DNA from: Bacteroidales bacterium
Lineage (GTDB): Bacteria; Bacteroidota; Bacteroidia; Bacteroidales; WCHB1-69
Reading direction: 5' to 3'
DNA length: 43,482 bases
Assembly (NCBI GenBank): GCA_017651425.1
Contig: JAGCCZ010000061.1
Coordinates: 1 to 43,482, forward strand
Under the pieces are notes generated by a model. It had not been told where the DNA came from, searched no databases, and saw only the letters and a list, made by a program, of their open reading frames with translations. A program made the translations under genes and the position numbers. Shown piece by piece: positions 25,939 through 33,690 of the stretch (positions are counted from its first letter, which is position 1; each line of letters begins with the position of its first letter).

Positions 25939-28029
25939 ATGAAAGTACAGTCAAAAGCACTCCTCCTGCTCGCCGCGCTCCTTGTGACAGCCTTTTCTTC
26001 GTTCTCGAATCCTATTGGCAAGAAGGCCATGATTGCGTTCGGGCAAGCTGCTTTCAGACAAAAAGCGGCTGCTATTCATCCGGAAGCTGTCTCTGCCGAG
26101 TTGAAGGATGTCTTCTTCTTGGGTGATGCGAAAAAACCCTCATTGGCAATTCTGAATTTCGACGGAGGATTTCTTGTCGTCTCCGGTGACGATGCCGCCT
26201 TCCCTGTCTTGGCCTATTCGTTTGAAAGTGGGCTTGATTGGGATGCCGCTGCTCCCGGCGCACGCTTCTTTATAGAATCCTATCAGCGGGAAATCCAGCA
26301 GATGAGAAAACAGAATGTCCAGCCTACAGACGAGGTTCAGCGTGAATGGCAAGCCCTTTCCTCCAAGGATGTCCAGGATGCGACGGTTATCATCTCCCCT
26401 CTGCTGACAGCCCGATGGAACCAAAACAAGTTCTATAACCAGTATTCTCCGGAAGATTATGAGTCAGGATCCTATTATGACAATCGCACCCCGAACGGTT
26501 GTGTTGCCGTGGCCATGGCGATGATCATGTATTACTATCGTTATCCCGAATGCGGTCAGGGGTCGCATACCAATTACACTGATTACGACGCCTATTACGT
26601 CAATTTTGCTCAACAGCATTACTGCTATGATGTCATGCAAGACCAGTTGGAACATTACAATAACGAGGTCGCCAAGTTGATTTTCCATTGTGCTACCTCC
26701 GTGGATATGCACTATGCGTCCGATGGTTCCGGGGCCTATTCTCAAGAAGTGCCTAATGCAGTCACGACGTATTTCAGATATAGTCCCGATTGCGAAATAC
26801 AAAGCAAACATAACTATAACTCTTCGCAATGGAGACAAAAGTTGAAAACAGAGTTGAACGCCCTCCGTCCGATTTACTATTCGGGATACTCTGACGAAGG
26901 CGGTCATGCTTTTGTCTGCGATGGCTATAATAGCGACAACCATTTCCATTTCAATTTTGGATGGGGTGGGTCTTCCAACGGATATTACAGCTTGAGCAGT
27001 AGCAATTCCCAAGCTGTGAATGGTTTTTCGTCGGGTCAGGCCGCCATCTTCAATTTTTATCCCGCAGATCCCGATTACCCACACGGTTGCCAAACTATGG
27101 AGATTATTGCCGAAAATGGATCTTTGGAGGATGGCAGCTCTATTTTTGATTATCAAAACAATCAAAACTGTACCTATCTCCTTGGTGCACCAGGCGCAAG
27201 TTCTGTCACAATTACGATTCAGTCCTTTAAAACCCAACAGGATTTTGATTCGTTAAGTTTCTGGGATAAAAACGACTCCCTTTTGCTTACCCTCTCGGGT
27301 GAAATGCCCACCACCAAGGTTTATGATTTTCTGACGGATAGCCTGTACATTACCTTTGTGACGGATGATTCCATCACCGATGCTGGCTGGAGAATACAAT
27401 ACCAATTCAATAGACCTTTGCAAATCTGCAATGCCGGTTTGATCACAGGACTTGAAGGTACACTTACGGATGGAAGTGGCGACCAGGACTACAATCCCAA
27501 CACGAGTTGCGTGTGGGTCTTCAGGAATGTCTCGGCTTCCAGTATTACTTTCTCGTTTGATTCCTTGGACCTCAGTCCAGAGGATCGTCTGGTCTTCTAT
27601 GATGCCAGGATAAGTCCCAACACATTGGTTAATGTCTTTTCGGGCAATACCATTCCTGCTGATTTTACCGTGAATTCAAGTAAGGTGAGAGTCGGTTTTT
27701 TCACCGACAACTATCTTAATGGCGGTGGCTTTTCTTTCAGATGGACATTCAACATTCCGGATAATATCAATCAGGCGGAGATGGGTTCAGATTCATGGAC
27801 TGTTTTCCCGAATCCTGCGACAAATACTGTGAATGTAGCTTTGCCAAATGACTGGCAAAGCGGTCTGGTTTCCATATACGATATGGCGGGACGACAAGTT
27901 TTGCAGCAGTCCGGTTCTGGAAACAATACTTTTTCTATTGATGCAAGTTTCTTAAGCAGTGGTATTTATACAATCATGTGCCAAAGTGAAAATAAGACTT
28001 TGAAAAAAAAGCTTGTGATTGTTCGATAG
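25939..28029 (+). CDS. Secreted C10-family cysteine peptidase with T9SS tail
   Basis: A 696-residue exported protease of the streptopain (C10) family. Parts in order: signal peptide (MKVQSKALLLLAALLVTAFSSFS); an inhibitory propeptide (about 25-150); a catalytic domain with Cys188 in TPNGCVAVAMAM and His323 in EGGHAFVCDGYN, with the family Trp region FGFGWGG-like at FNFGWGGSSNGYY; two CUB-like beta domains (about 385-490 and 498-605); and a T9SS type A C-terminal signal (WTVFPNPATNTVNV ... GIYTIMCQ ... KKLVIVR). It should be exported by T9SS and anchored or released at the surface. Relatives include periodontal proteases such as PrtT and interpain. Confidence 0.92.
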   Translation: MKVQSKALLLLAALLVTAFSSFSNPIGKKAMIAFGQAAFRQKAAAIHPEAVSAELKDVFFLGDAKKPSLAILNFDGGFLVVSGDDAAFPVLAYSFESGLDWDAAAPGARFFIESYQREIQQMRKQNVQPTDEVQREWQALSSKDVQDATVIISPLLTARWNQNKFYNQYSPEDYESGSYYDNRTPNGCVAVAMAMIMYYYRYPECGQGSHTNYTDYDAYYVNFAQQHYCYDVMQDQLEHYNNEVAKLIFHCATSVDMHYASDGSGAYSQEVPNAVTTYFRYSPDCEIQSKHNYNSSQWRQKLKTELNALRPIYYSGYSDEGGHAFVCDGYNSDNHFHFNFGWGGSSNGYYSLSSSNSQAVNGFSSGQAAIFNFYPADPDYPHGCQTMEIIAENGSLEDGSSIFDYQNNQNCTYLLGAPGASSVTITIQSFKTQQDFDSLSFWDKNDSLLLTLSGEMPTTKVYDFLTDSLYITFVTDDSITDAGWRIQYQFNRPLQICNAGLITGLEGTLTDGSGDQDYNPNTSCVWVFRNVSASSITFSFDSLDLSPEDRLVFYDARISPNTLVNVFSGNTIPADFTVNSSKVRVGFFTDNYLNGGGFSFRWTFNIPDNINQAEMGSDSWTVFPNPATNTVNVALPNDWQSGLVSIYDMAGRQVLQQSGSGNNTFSIDASFLSSGIYTIMCQSENKTLKKKLVIVR

Positions 28030-28095
28030 GGCTTAAACATATTGTCGCTCTTCTTGTCTTTATCGGCGATGTTTAACACAATAAAAACCACTATC

Positions 28096-29250
28096 ATGAA
28101 AAAGTTAGTCATTTCCTTAGGCATTATCTGCATGTTGGCACTGTCCGCATCAGATATCATGGGACAAACACCGGTCTCCAGAACGAACACTTCCTCCGCA
28201 GCGGCTGGCAAATCCCAAAGCACTGCTGTCCGCCAGGAAAGGAAGGGTGATGCTCAGATGAGCAAAGCCAACACTAACTATCAACGTGCACAATCATCTG
28301 CCGCACGTCCTGCCGCCACGACTCAGCAGTCATCGTCCGCTCGTCCTGCTGCAACGACCACGACGGCTCGTCCGACCACGACGGCTCGTCCGGCATCTAC
28401 GCCTGCAAGCAGAACCGCAACTAACAGCAGTGCCAGTGCCTCTCGCACCAACACGAGTTCCTCAACGGTGACAAAGCCCGCTTCTTCGAGCAGCACTGTG
28501 AACCGTCAGGCTGCTACAAACAGTGCACAGCCGGCTGCTACCTCTGCAAGCAGACAAACAGGCACCTCTTCCATGACAGCCAAGCCTGCTGCCACCGCAA
28601 CGGCCAAGCCCGCTGCCACCGCAACTGCCACGCAGGCTTCTGCACGTGAGACGGCCAATGCTTCTTCCGCAGCGACTACGGCCAGAGGTACGGCTCCCAG
28701 CAGCACATCCGAGTCAAGAAGAGGTTACAACGGACAGGGCGTTGCCCAGCCGCAACCCGCTCCTCAAGGATACAACGGAGGTGGCGCGAGTGGCGACCCC
28801 AAGATGCACCACAACCCCTTCATGCACCCGAATCACCACAACTTCGGCGGCCACATGACTGTCCCTCGTCATATACAACCGGTTTACTACGGCGGAATTC
28901 CCTACTACTACTATAACAGCGTCTTCTGCACCATGTTGAACGGCTACTATGTGATTTGCAGACCCCCGCTCGGCGCAGTCATCGCCTACTCGATCTTCCA
29001 CACCTGGCATCCCGTTATCGTGGTCCACAGAGGTGTAAGCTACTACTATGACGATGGCACTTTCTTCCGCCCCAGACAAAGAGATTATGTCGTTGTCGCC
29101 CCTCCGGTGGGAGCCTTGGTGGCCGAATTGCCCAGCAACTATCAGACCATCGTACTCGAAGGAAGAGTTTACTACAAGGTCGATAATGTTTACTATAAGG
29201 AAGTTGTGCTCGACGGGTATCTCTGGTATGAAGTGCTCTTTGTAGCTTAA
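28096..29250 (+). CDS. Secreted low-complexity protein with DUF6515-like domain
   Basis: A 384-residue exported protein. The ATG at 28096 gives a signal peptide (KKLVISLGIICMLALSAS, then IMGQ). Residues about 40-230 are a low-complexity linker of Ala, Thr, Ser, Arg and Pro with repeats such as ARPAATT and AKPAATAT. The C-terminal 130 residues form a tyrosine-rich domain with motifs GVSYYYDDGTFF, DYVVVAPPVGALVAELP and GRVYYKVDNVYYKEV. This pattern matches DUF6515-type proteins of Bacteroidota. No function is established. The linker suggests display away from the membrane. Confidence 0.75.
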   Translation: MKKLVISLGIICMLALSASDIMGQTPVSRTNTSSAAAGKSQSTAVRQERKGDAQMSKANTNYQRAQSSAARPAATTQQSSSARPAATTTTARPTTTARPASTPASRTATNSSASASRTNTSSSTVTKPASSSSTVNRQAATNSAQPAATSASRQTGTSSMTAKPAATATAKPAATATATQASARETANASSAATTARGTAPSSTSESRRGYNGQGVAQPQPAPQGYNGGGASGDPKMHHNPFMHPNHHNFGGHMTVPRHIQPVYYGGIPYYYYNSVFCTMLNGYYVICRPPLGAVIAYSIFHTWHPVIVVHRGVSYYYDDGTFFRPRQRDYVVVAPPVGALVAELPSNYQTIVLEGRVYYKVDNVYYKEVVLDGYLWYEVLFVA

Positions 29251-29262
29251 AAAAAAATTTTC

Positions 29263-29313
29263 AGGATTTGAGCGCGAATCAAAAATTTTAGTATTTTTGC
29301 GCGCTCAAATCCT
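29263..29313. repeat. 14-bp perfect inverted repeat spanning the tRNA promoter
   Basis: AGGATTTGAGCGCG (29263-29276) and CGCGCTCAAATCCT (29300-29313) are perfect reverse complements separated by 23 bases. The arms cover the -33 TTTG and the start of transcription of tRNA-Gln; the -7 box is in the loop. No T-run follows, so it does not look like an ordinary terminator. Confidence 0.85.
29267..29299 (+). promoter_or_regulatory. Bacteroidota promoter of tRNA-Gln
   Basis: TTTG at 29267-29270 and TATTTTTG at 29292-29299 are 21 bases apart, a good -33/-7 pair. The tRNA begins 16 bases after the -7 box. Confidence 0.7.
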
Positions 29314-29314
29314 T

Positions 29315-29385
29315 TGCCCTGTGGTGTAATGGTAGCACAGCAGATTCTGGTTCTGTTTGTATGGGTTCGAGTCCTATCGGGGCAA
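29315..29385 (+). tRNA. tRNA-Gln (anticodon CTG)
   Basis: A cloverleaf folds by eye. The acceptor is TGCCCTG with CGGGGCA. The D arm is TGGTGTAATGGTA. The anticodon stem GCAGA/TCTGT holds loop TTCTGGT (anticodon CTG). The T arm carries TTCGAGT. The U1-type start and the TGGTGTAATGGTA D arm match Bacteroidota tRNA-Gln. CCA is not encoded. A terminator follows within 6 bases. Confidence 0.9.
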
Positions 29386-29390
29386 CTTCA

Positions 29391-29420
29391 AAATCACGCT
29401 GAACAGCGTGATTTTTTTTT
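29391..29420 (+). terminator. Terminator after tRNA-Gln
   Basis: AAATCACGCT (29391-29400) and AGCGTGATTT pair perfectly around GAAC and run into a run of Ts. Confidence 0.92.
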
Positions 29421-29483
29421 GATAGATCCATCTCCTTCCAAGACAGTATAGCAACAAGGTCGTCACAATCCAAAACTTTTGTG

Positions 29484-29491
29484 TATTTTTG
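29484..29491 (+). promoter_or_regulatory. Bacteroidota -7 box for udk
   Basis: TATTTTTG matches TAnnTTTG, 24 bases before the ATG at 29516. This rules against the earlier TTG start at 29489. Confidence 0.6.
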
Positions 29492-29515
29492 CCGATTGAA
29501 AAAAATATCTTCGAC

Positions 29516-30130
29516 ATGTTAGTTATTGGCATCGCCGGCGGATCCGGCTCAGGAAAGACCTCCGTGGTCAAAAAAATCATACAATGCTTGCCCAAAGAGC
29601 GAGTGAGCGTCCTCAGTCAAGACGCTTATTATAAGGACAACGGCAATCTGCCACAGGAAGAGAAAGAAAAGATCAATTTCGACCATCCTTCCGCTATTGA
29701 ATGGCCGCTTTTAATAGACCATATACAACAACTTCATTCAGGCAAATCCGTTGATATGCCCATCTATTCGTATGTGACGTGCGGCCGCAGTCGTGAGACT
29801 ATTCCTGTGAAGCCTTGTGACGTATTGCTCGTGGAGGGTATCCTCATCTTCACGGATCCCGACCTGTGCCGCATATTGGATTTGAAGGTGTTTGTCGATA
29901 CCGATGCCGACGAACGCCTGATTCGCATCATTCAACGCGATGTGATTGAACGCGGACGTGGATTGGATAAGTCCATCGTCCATTATCAAAATTTTGTGAA
30001 GCCCATGCACGAACTCTTCATTGAGCCTTCCAAGAGGTTGGCCGACATTATTATCCCTGTTGGTGGACAAAACGAGAAGGGCATTGACATCCTGACTTCC
30101 AAAATCAGGCAGACTCTTGGTATTGTTTAA
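29516..30130 (+). CDS. udk: Uridine kinase
   Basis: A 204-residue P-loop kinase that phosphorylates uridine and cytidine for pyrimidine salvage. Walker A is GIAGGSGSGKTS (residues 5-16). Other Udk motifs seen are LSQDAYYKD, FDHPSAIEWPLL, the substrate region MPIYSYVTCGRS, VLLVEGILIF, and the lid RIIQRDVIERGRGLD. The ATG at 29516 fits the promoter and the family start. Its stop overlaps the stop of the convergent gene within the palindrome TTAA. Confidence 0.95.
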   Translation: MLVIGIAGGSGSGKTSVVKKIIQCLPKERVSVLSQDAYYKDNGNLPQEEKEKINFDHPSAIEWPLLIDHIQQLHSGKSVDMPIYSYVTCGRSRETIPVKPCDVLLVEGILIFTDPDLCRILDLKVFVDTDADERLIRIIQRDVIERGRGLDKSIVHYQNFVKPMHELFIEPSKRLADIIIPVGGQNEKGIDILTSKIRQTLGIV

Positions 30131-31398
30131 GTCTTTTGTTGCTGCTTTTTGGCGGCAGGGAACAGTACATTGTTCAGAATCAAACGATATCCGGCAGAAT
30201 TGGGGAATAGATTCAATTCCGTGGGAGGATCGTTGATTAAATGCTGATAATCCTCAGGATCGTGGCCGGAGTAGAAGGTCCAAGTCCCTTTCCCATACTC
30301 GCCGTGAATATAGCGTGCTTCGTTGAATTGCGCCGATTCTCCCATGATGGTTACTGTGGGCTTGATCAGCTCTTTCCGGAATGCGGTGGTCTGTCCCATG
30401 AAGCCGGGAATCACGGTTAGGTGGTTTTGGCACAACATGGTGGGGACGGGGTCCCACTTGGCGGAAAATTCAAACAGCGTGAAAAAGTCATTGCTTTTAT
30501 TGGTCATGTGCAATGTCGGATTCACGTCAATGTCAGATACTTCGTAAACGTATGGGTTGGTTTCAATCTTGAAGTTTGTGAAAGCAAAGCAGTTGTCATA
30601 GTTGAGCTTGCTTTGGGCCTGCGGGTCCATGGGATCTCCGTCAAACATGACATCACAAATGTCCACACCTTCGGCAGCCAACGCGATGTCGTAACTGTCG
30701 GGACCCGAGCACATGGCGAACAGGTAGCCACCTCCCGCCACGAAGTCGCGGATGCCTTTGGCCACGGCAAGCTTCATTTGGGAAACTTTTGCGAATCCCA
30801 GTTGCGCGGCACGGTCCTCCTGCTCCTTGACATCATCCTGATACCACTTGGCATTCCGGTAGTTAGCCCAGAACTTGCCGTATTGTCCTGTGAAATCTTC
30901 ATGGTGCAGGTGCAACCAATCGTATTTGGGCAGTTCGCCCTTGATGACCTCTTCGTCATACAGGACAGTGTAAGGGATTTCGGCGTATGTGAGCACCAGG
31001 GTGACGGCATCGTCCCAAGGGAGTTTGTTCTTGGGGGAATAAACTGCAATTTTAGGCTCTTTGGTGAGCCGGATTTCGTTCATGTTGTTTTCGGTGGCCG
31101 AAATCTCGGCAAGGATGCCCTCTGCCTGAATGTCGGCGATAACCTGGTAAGTAACGCCTCTAACTACACACTCGTCTTCAATGGTGGATTTGTATGCGCA
31201 CATGAAGCTGCCGCCTCGGTAGTTGAGCAACCAACTCATGTCCACCTGGTGTGAAACTGCGAAATAGGCTATACCGTACGCCTTGAGATGGTTCTCCTGT
31301 TCCAAATCCATAGGGATGAGGATGTGTGAGGCTAATGCGTGGGGAACGCAAACGATACAGCATATTATAGCCAAAAGGATTGTTTTCAGTGTTTTCAT
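30127..31398 (-). CDS. Conserved secreted protein, often mislabelled asparagine synthetase B
   Basis: A 423-residue exported protein with a signal peptide (KTLKTILLAIICCIVCVPHALAS) directly followed by HILIPMDLEQENHLKAYGIAYF. From memory, Bacteroidota proteins with this ILIPMD-x-x-Q-x-NHLKAYGIAY start are often labelled asparagine synthetase B. No AsnB catalytic Cys1 or synthetase domain is visible, so I do not accept that name. The middle has a flavodoxin or amidotransferase-like pattern (GGGYLFAMCSGPDSYDIALAAEGVDI), and the end has HGEYGKGTWTFYSGHDPEDYQH. A ThuA/BPL-N-like fold is possible. It is last in a four-gene envelope cluster, 8 bases after the propeller-like gene. Start could also be 31401. 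Confidence 0.7.
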   Translation of the reverse strand: MKTLKTILLAIICCIVCVPHALASHILIPMDLEQENHLKAYGIAYFAVSHQVDMSWLLNYRGGSFMCAYKSTIEDECVVRGVTYQVIADIQAEGILAEISATENNMNEIRLTKEPKIAVYSPKNKLPWDDAVTLVLTYAEIPYTVLYDEEVIKGELPKYDWLHLHHEDFTGQYGKFWANYRNAKWYQDDVKEQEDRAAQLGFAKVSQMKLAVAKGIRDFVAGGGYLFAMCSGPDSYDIALAAEGVDICDVMFDGDPMDPQAQSKLNYDNCFAFTNFKIETNPYVYEVSDIDVNPTLHMTNKSNDFFTLFEFSAKWDPVPTMLCQNHLTVIPGFMGQTTAFRKELIKPTVTIMGESAQFNEARYIHGEYGKGTWTFYSGHDPEDYQHLINDPPTELNLFPNSAGYRLILNNVLFPAAKKQQQKT

Positions 31399-31406
31399 CA
31401 TGATAG

Positions 31407-32195
31407 TTATCTTCTGACAATGGGACGGCATTGGATTCTGCCGTCTAATCCCAATAGGAATAGTTTTTTGTTGGTTAGTCTGAATTCTGTTATATCTGCC
31501 AACCCGTCGGCAATAAGGATGGAGTCCATGGCGAAAATGTCGTATTTTTGAAGTTTACCATCCTTTAGATAAACGAAGAAATTGCCCTGCCATTGTGCGG
31601 CAAGTATGTTTGGCAACAATATTTTTCTTTCAAATGTTCCGAAATTATCGAAAAAGAAGAGCCCGTAGGTGGTGTCTATCAGTACAATGCTTTTGTCAAG
31701 CGCAATCGCCATGCTTGTCGGGTTGAATTGCTCGCCAAAGTTGACAGGTGTTGTGCTTGCAATGTTCAGGGAAAGGTCCGTAAGGATAAGTTGGTGGGTG
31801 CTGTTGTCAAAGAGTGCAATCCGGTTGGCGCCGGCAAAGGCGGCAAGTGTTACGGAAAAGAGATTGTGCTCGAAAAGGGAGAGCCTGTTCCCGACGGGGG
31901 AGAGGGTGTTGTCCAAAATGGTGATGACACTGGCTTCTTTGTGAAAAACCAAAATTTTGGAAGGAATACTGGCATCGACATTGCAAATGTCCCCCAATTC
32001 ATAGTTGCTGTAATTCGACATCAAATTCCCGTCCGGGTCGTATTTTTCCAATGTGGCATCCTTCCAAATGTAGACGTTTTCTTGTATGTCCACGGTGAAA
32101 TGGTCACACTGCCTGTGGATAAAAGAAGGTCGCTCTTGGGCATAGGAAAGTCCAAGAGCGACAATGGATATTATAAGCAAGAGCGCTTTTTTCAT
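31407..32195 (-). CDS. Secreted propeller-like protein of unknown function
   Basis: A 262-residue exported protein (signal KKALLLIISIVALGLSYAQ). The mature part is a run of short beta strands with repeated D/N-x-x-L patterns (ENVYIWKDATLEKYDPDG, VITILDNTLSP, LILTDLSLN, GLFFFDNFG, FVYLKDGKLQKYD). That suggests a small beta-propeller reading like an NHL or WD40 sensor. No catalytic motif is seen. The ATG at 32195 is chosen for the signal peptide; the frame upstream to 32231 overlaps the porin gene. It lies 7 bases after the FadL-like gene and 8 before the next. Confidence 0.65.
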   Translation of the reverse strand: MKKALLLIISIVALGLSYAQERPSFIHRQCDHFTVDIQENVYIWKDATLEKYDPDGNLMSNYSNYELGDICNVDASIPSKILVFHKEASVITILDNTLSPVGNRLSLFEHNLFSVTLAAFAGANRIALFDNSTHQLILTDLSLNIASTTPVNFGEQFNPTSMAIALDKSIVLIDTTYGLFFFDNFGTFERKILLPNILAAQWQGNFFVYLKDGKLQKYDIFAMDSILIADGLADITEFRLTNKKLFLLGLDGRIQCRPIVRR

Positions 32196-32202
32196 TGAAT
32201 TA

Positions 32203-33645
32203 TTAGAACTTACAACCGATGGTGGCTGCAACTCTATGGGTGGTGTTTTTGATTTGTGTCGTGGCGTTAGGCGTGTAGAGGTTGTAACTGTCCTTGGAGA
32301 ACTTCATGATATAGGCCAGGTCCACGAAGAAATATTTTGCGCGGTATCCGAAGCCGAAGGAACCGTAGTGGGCGCTCCCATTGAATCCTTCAGACCATTG
32401 GCTGCTGTTGGCGTAAGGGGAGGTCTTGAAGTTGTAGCCCGCACGAAGAGCAAAACTCGGGCTCAGGTTGACTTCACCGCCGATGCGGATGGTGTGGCAA
32501 GCGCTGTATTTCTCGCGTGTGAGCGCATTTTCGTTGGAGAAATCATAGTCGTTGGCATATAGGGTCGCCATGCTGTGGTCGTTGAACTCATATTCCGCGG
32601 AGATGAAAGCACGCTTGTTGATGAGGAATGCAGCTCCCAGATTGAAACGGAACGGAGTCGTAAGAGAAAATTGATAGTTGTAGCTGTACTCGCTTGATTG
32701 ATTGTCTGCAGAGACCCAATGGGATGTCATGGATCGTCTGTAGCTATCCTTGATTTTCCAGAAGTAGGATGGGGTCTGGATGCCTGCACTGAGTCTTAAA
32801 AAATTGACAGGCTGATAGATGATACCGATTTTGGCATTGACTCCGGCACCACGATCCCGTTGGATGGTTTTAACGGTGTAGTCCGTGATCCCAGGCAAAT
32901 TGCTGACATCAGTAGGTTGTTCGGTCAAAGTGGTGGTCTCTTGGTAGTCTAAGAATGGAACGCCGATGGAGAGACCCAAGAAGAGTTTGTCATTGTAGTT
33001 GCCGCCAAAGGTGAAACTCATCTCGTCGATGGAGCCCGATTGTTTGACCAAAGCGGATTGGTCGAGATTGGCGTCGCTAAACGGGGAGAAGTAGCTTGCG
33101 GGTTGACCGTATAAGGTGTCAATCAACCAGGTGTTCCAAGCAATCATGGCGTCAGCCGACAGTTGCTGGTAATTGATGCCATTGGCACGGCTGAGAATCG
33201 GGTTGATAAATGAGGTGTTGGGCGTTCCGACAGCGCGGAAAGTGTTGTTGTAGTCCATGATGCGGTTGTACCCGAATCCGAATTGCCAGTATTTCCATGC
33301 GGAATTTTCAATGGGACGTGCAATAACAAGGCCGCACTCTGGAACGGTGTATTTTGGGTTCTGAGTGTAGCTGCTGGTGCCGTTGTAGAGTGTGTTGTCC
33401 TTGAAAAAAGAGATCATCATGGGTGTGAAGCTAACTTCAGAGCGCTTGTACAGTCCGATGGCTGCAGGGTTTGTGAAAAGCCCGGAGAAGTCACCGCCGA
33501 CGGTTCCAAAAGTTCCACCTGCTCCCATGTAGCGGGCTGTGCCCATGTAATCAATTTGGGAGAAACGGAATGCCTCATAGTCACCTTGTGCGTATGAGCT
33601 GGCGACAAAAACGAGGAATAGCGAAATGATCCAAAATCTTTTCAT
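32203..33645 (-). CDS. OmpP1/FadL-like outer-membrane beta-barrel
   Basis: A 480-residue exported barrel (signal KRFWIISLFLVFVASSYAQ). The N-terminal plug-like motif GTARYMGAGGTFGTVGGDFSGLFTNPAAIGLYKRSE matches the Bacteroidota OmpP1/FadL/TodX family, where S-A-R-x-M-G-x-G-G-A is typical. The remainder is amphipathic strands, and it ends in a terminal aromatic residue (ATIGCKF), the outer-membrane insertion signal. FadL proteins pass hydrophobic compounds. The ligand here is unknown. It is second in the cluster that starts at 35475. Confidence 0.85.
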   Translation of the reverse strand: MKRFWIISLFLVFVASSYAQGDYEAFRFSQIDYMGTARYMGAGGTFGTVGGDFSGLFTNPAAIGLYKRSEVSFTPMMISFFKDNTLYNGTSSYTQNPKYTVPECGLVIARPIENSAWKYWQFGFGYNRIMDYNNTFRAVGTPNTSFINPILSRANGINYQQLSADAMIAWNTWLIDTLYGQPASYFSPFSDANLDQSALVKQSGSIDEMSFTFGGNYNDKLFLGLSIGVPFLDYQETTTLTEQPTDVSNLPGITDYTVKTIQRDRGAGVNAKIGIIYQPVNFLRLSAGIQTPSYFWKIKDSYRRSMTSHWVSADNQSSEYSYNYQFSLTTPFRFNLGAAFLINKRAFISAEYEFNDHSMATLYANDYDFSNENALTREKYSACHTIRIGGEVNLSPSFALRAGYNFKTSPYANSSQWSEGFNGSAHYGSFGFGYRAKYFFVDLAYIMKFSKDSYNLYTPNATTQIKNTTHRVAATIGCKF

Positions 33646-33690
33646 TGTGGTCTTGATTATAGTTGTTTTTTGGGTTTTTAAAGGTTGAAT

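Noticed and set aside
29263..29313. Inverted repeat as a terminator or an invertible promoter
   Set aside because: No T-run follows, and a 23-base spacer is much shorter than known invertible promoters; kept only as an unexplained palindrome.
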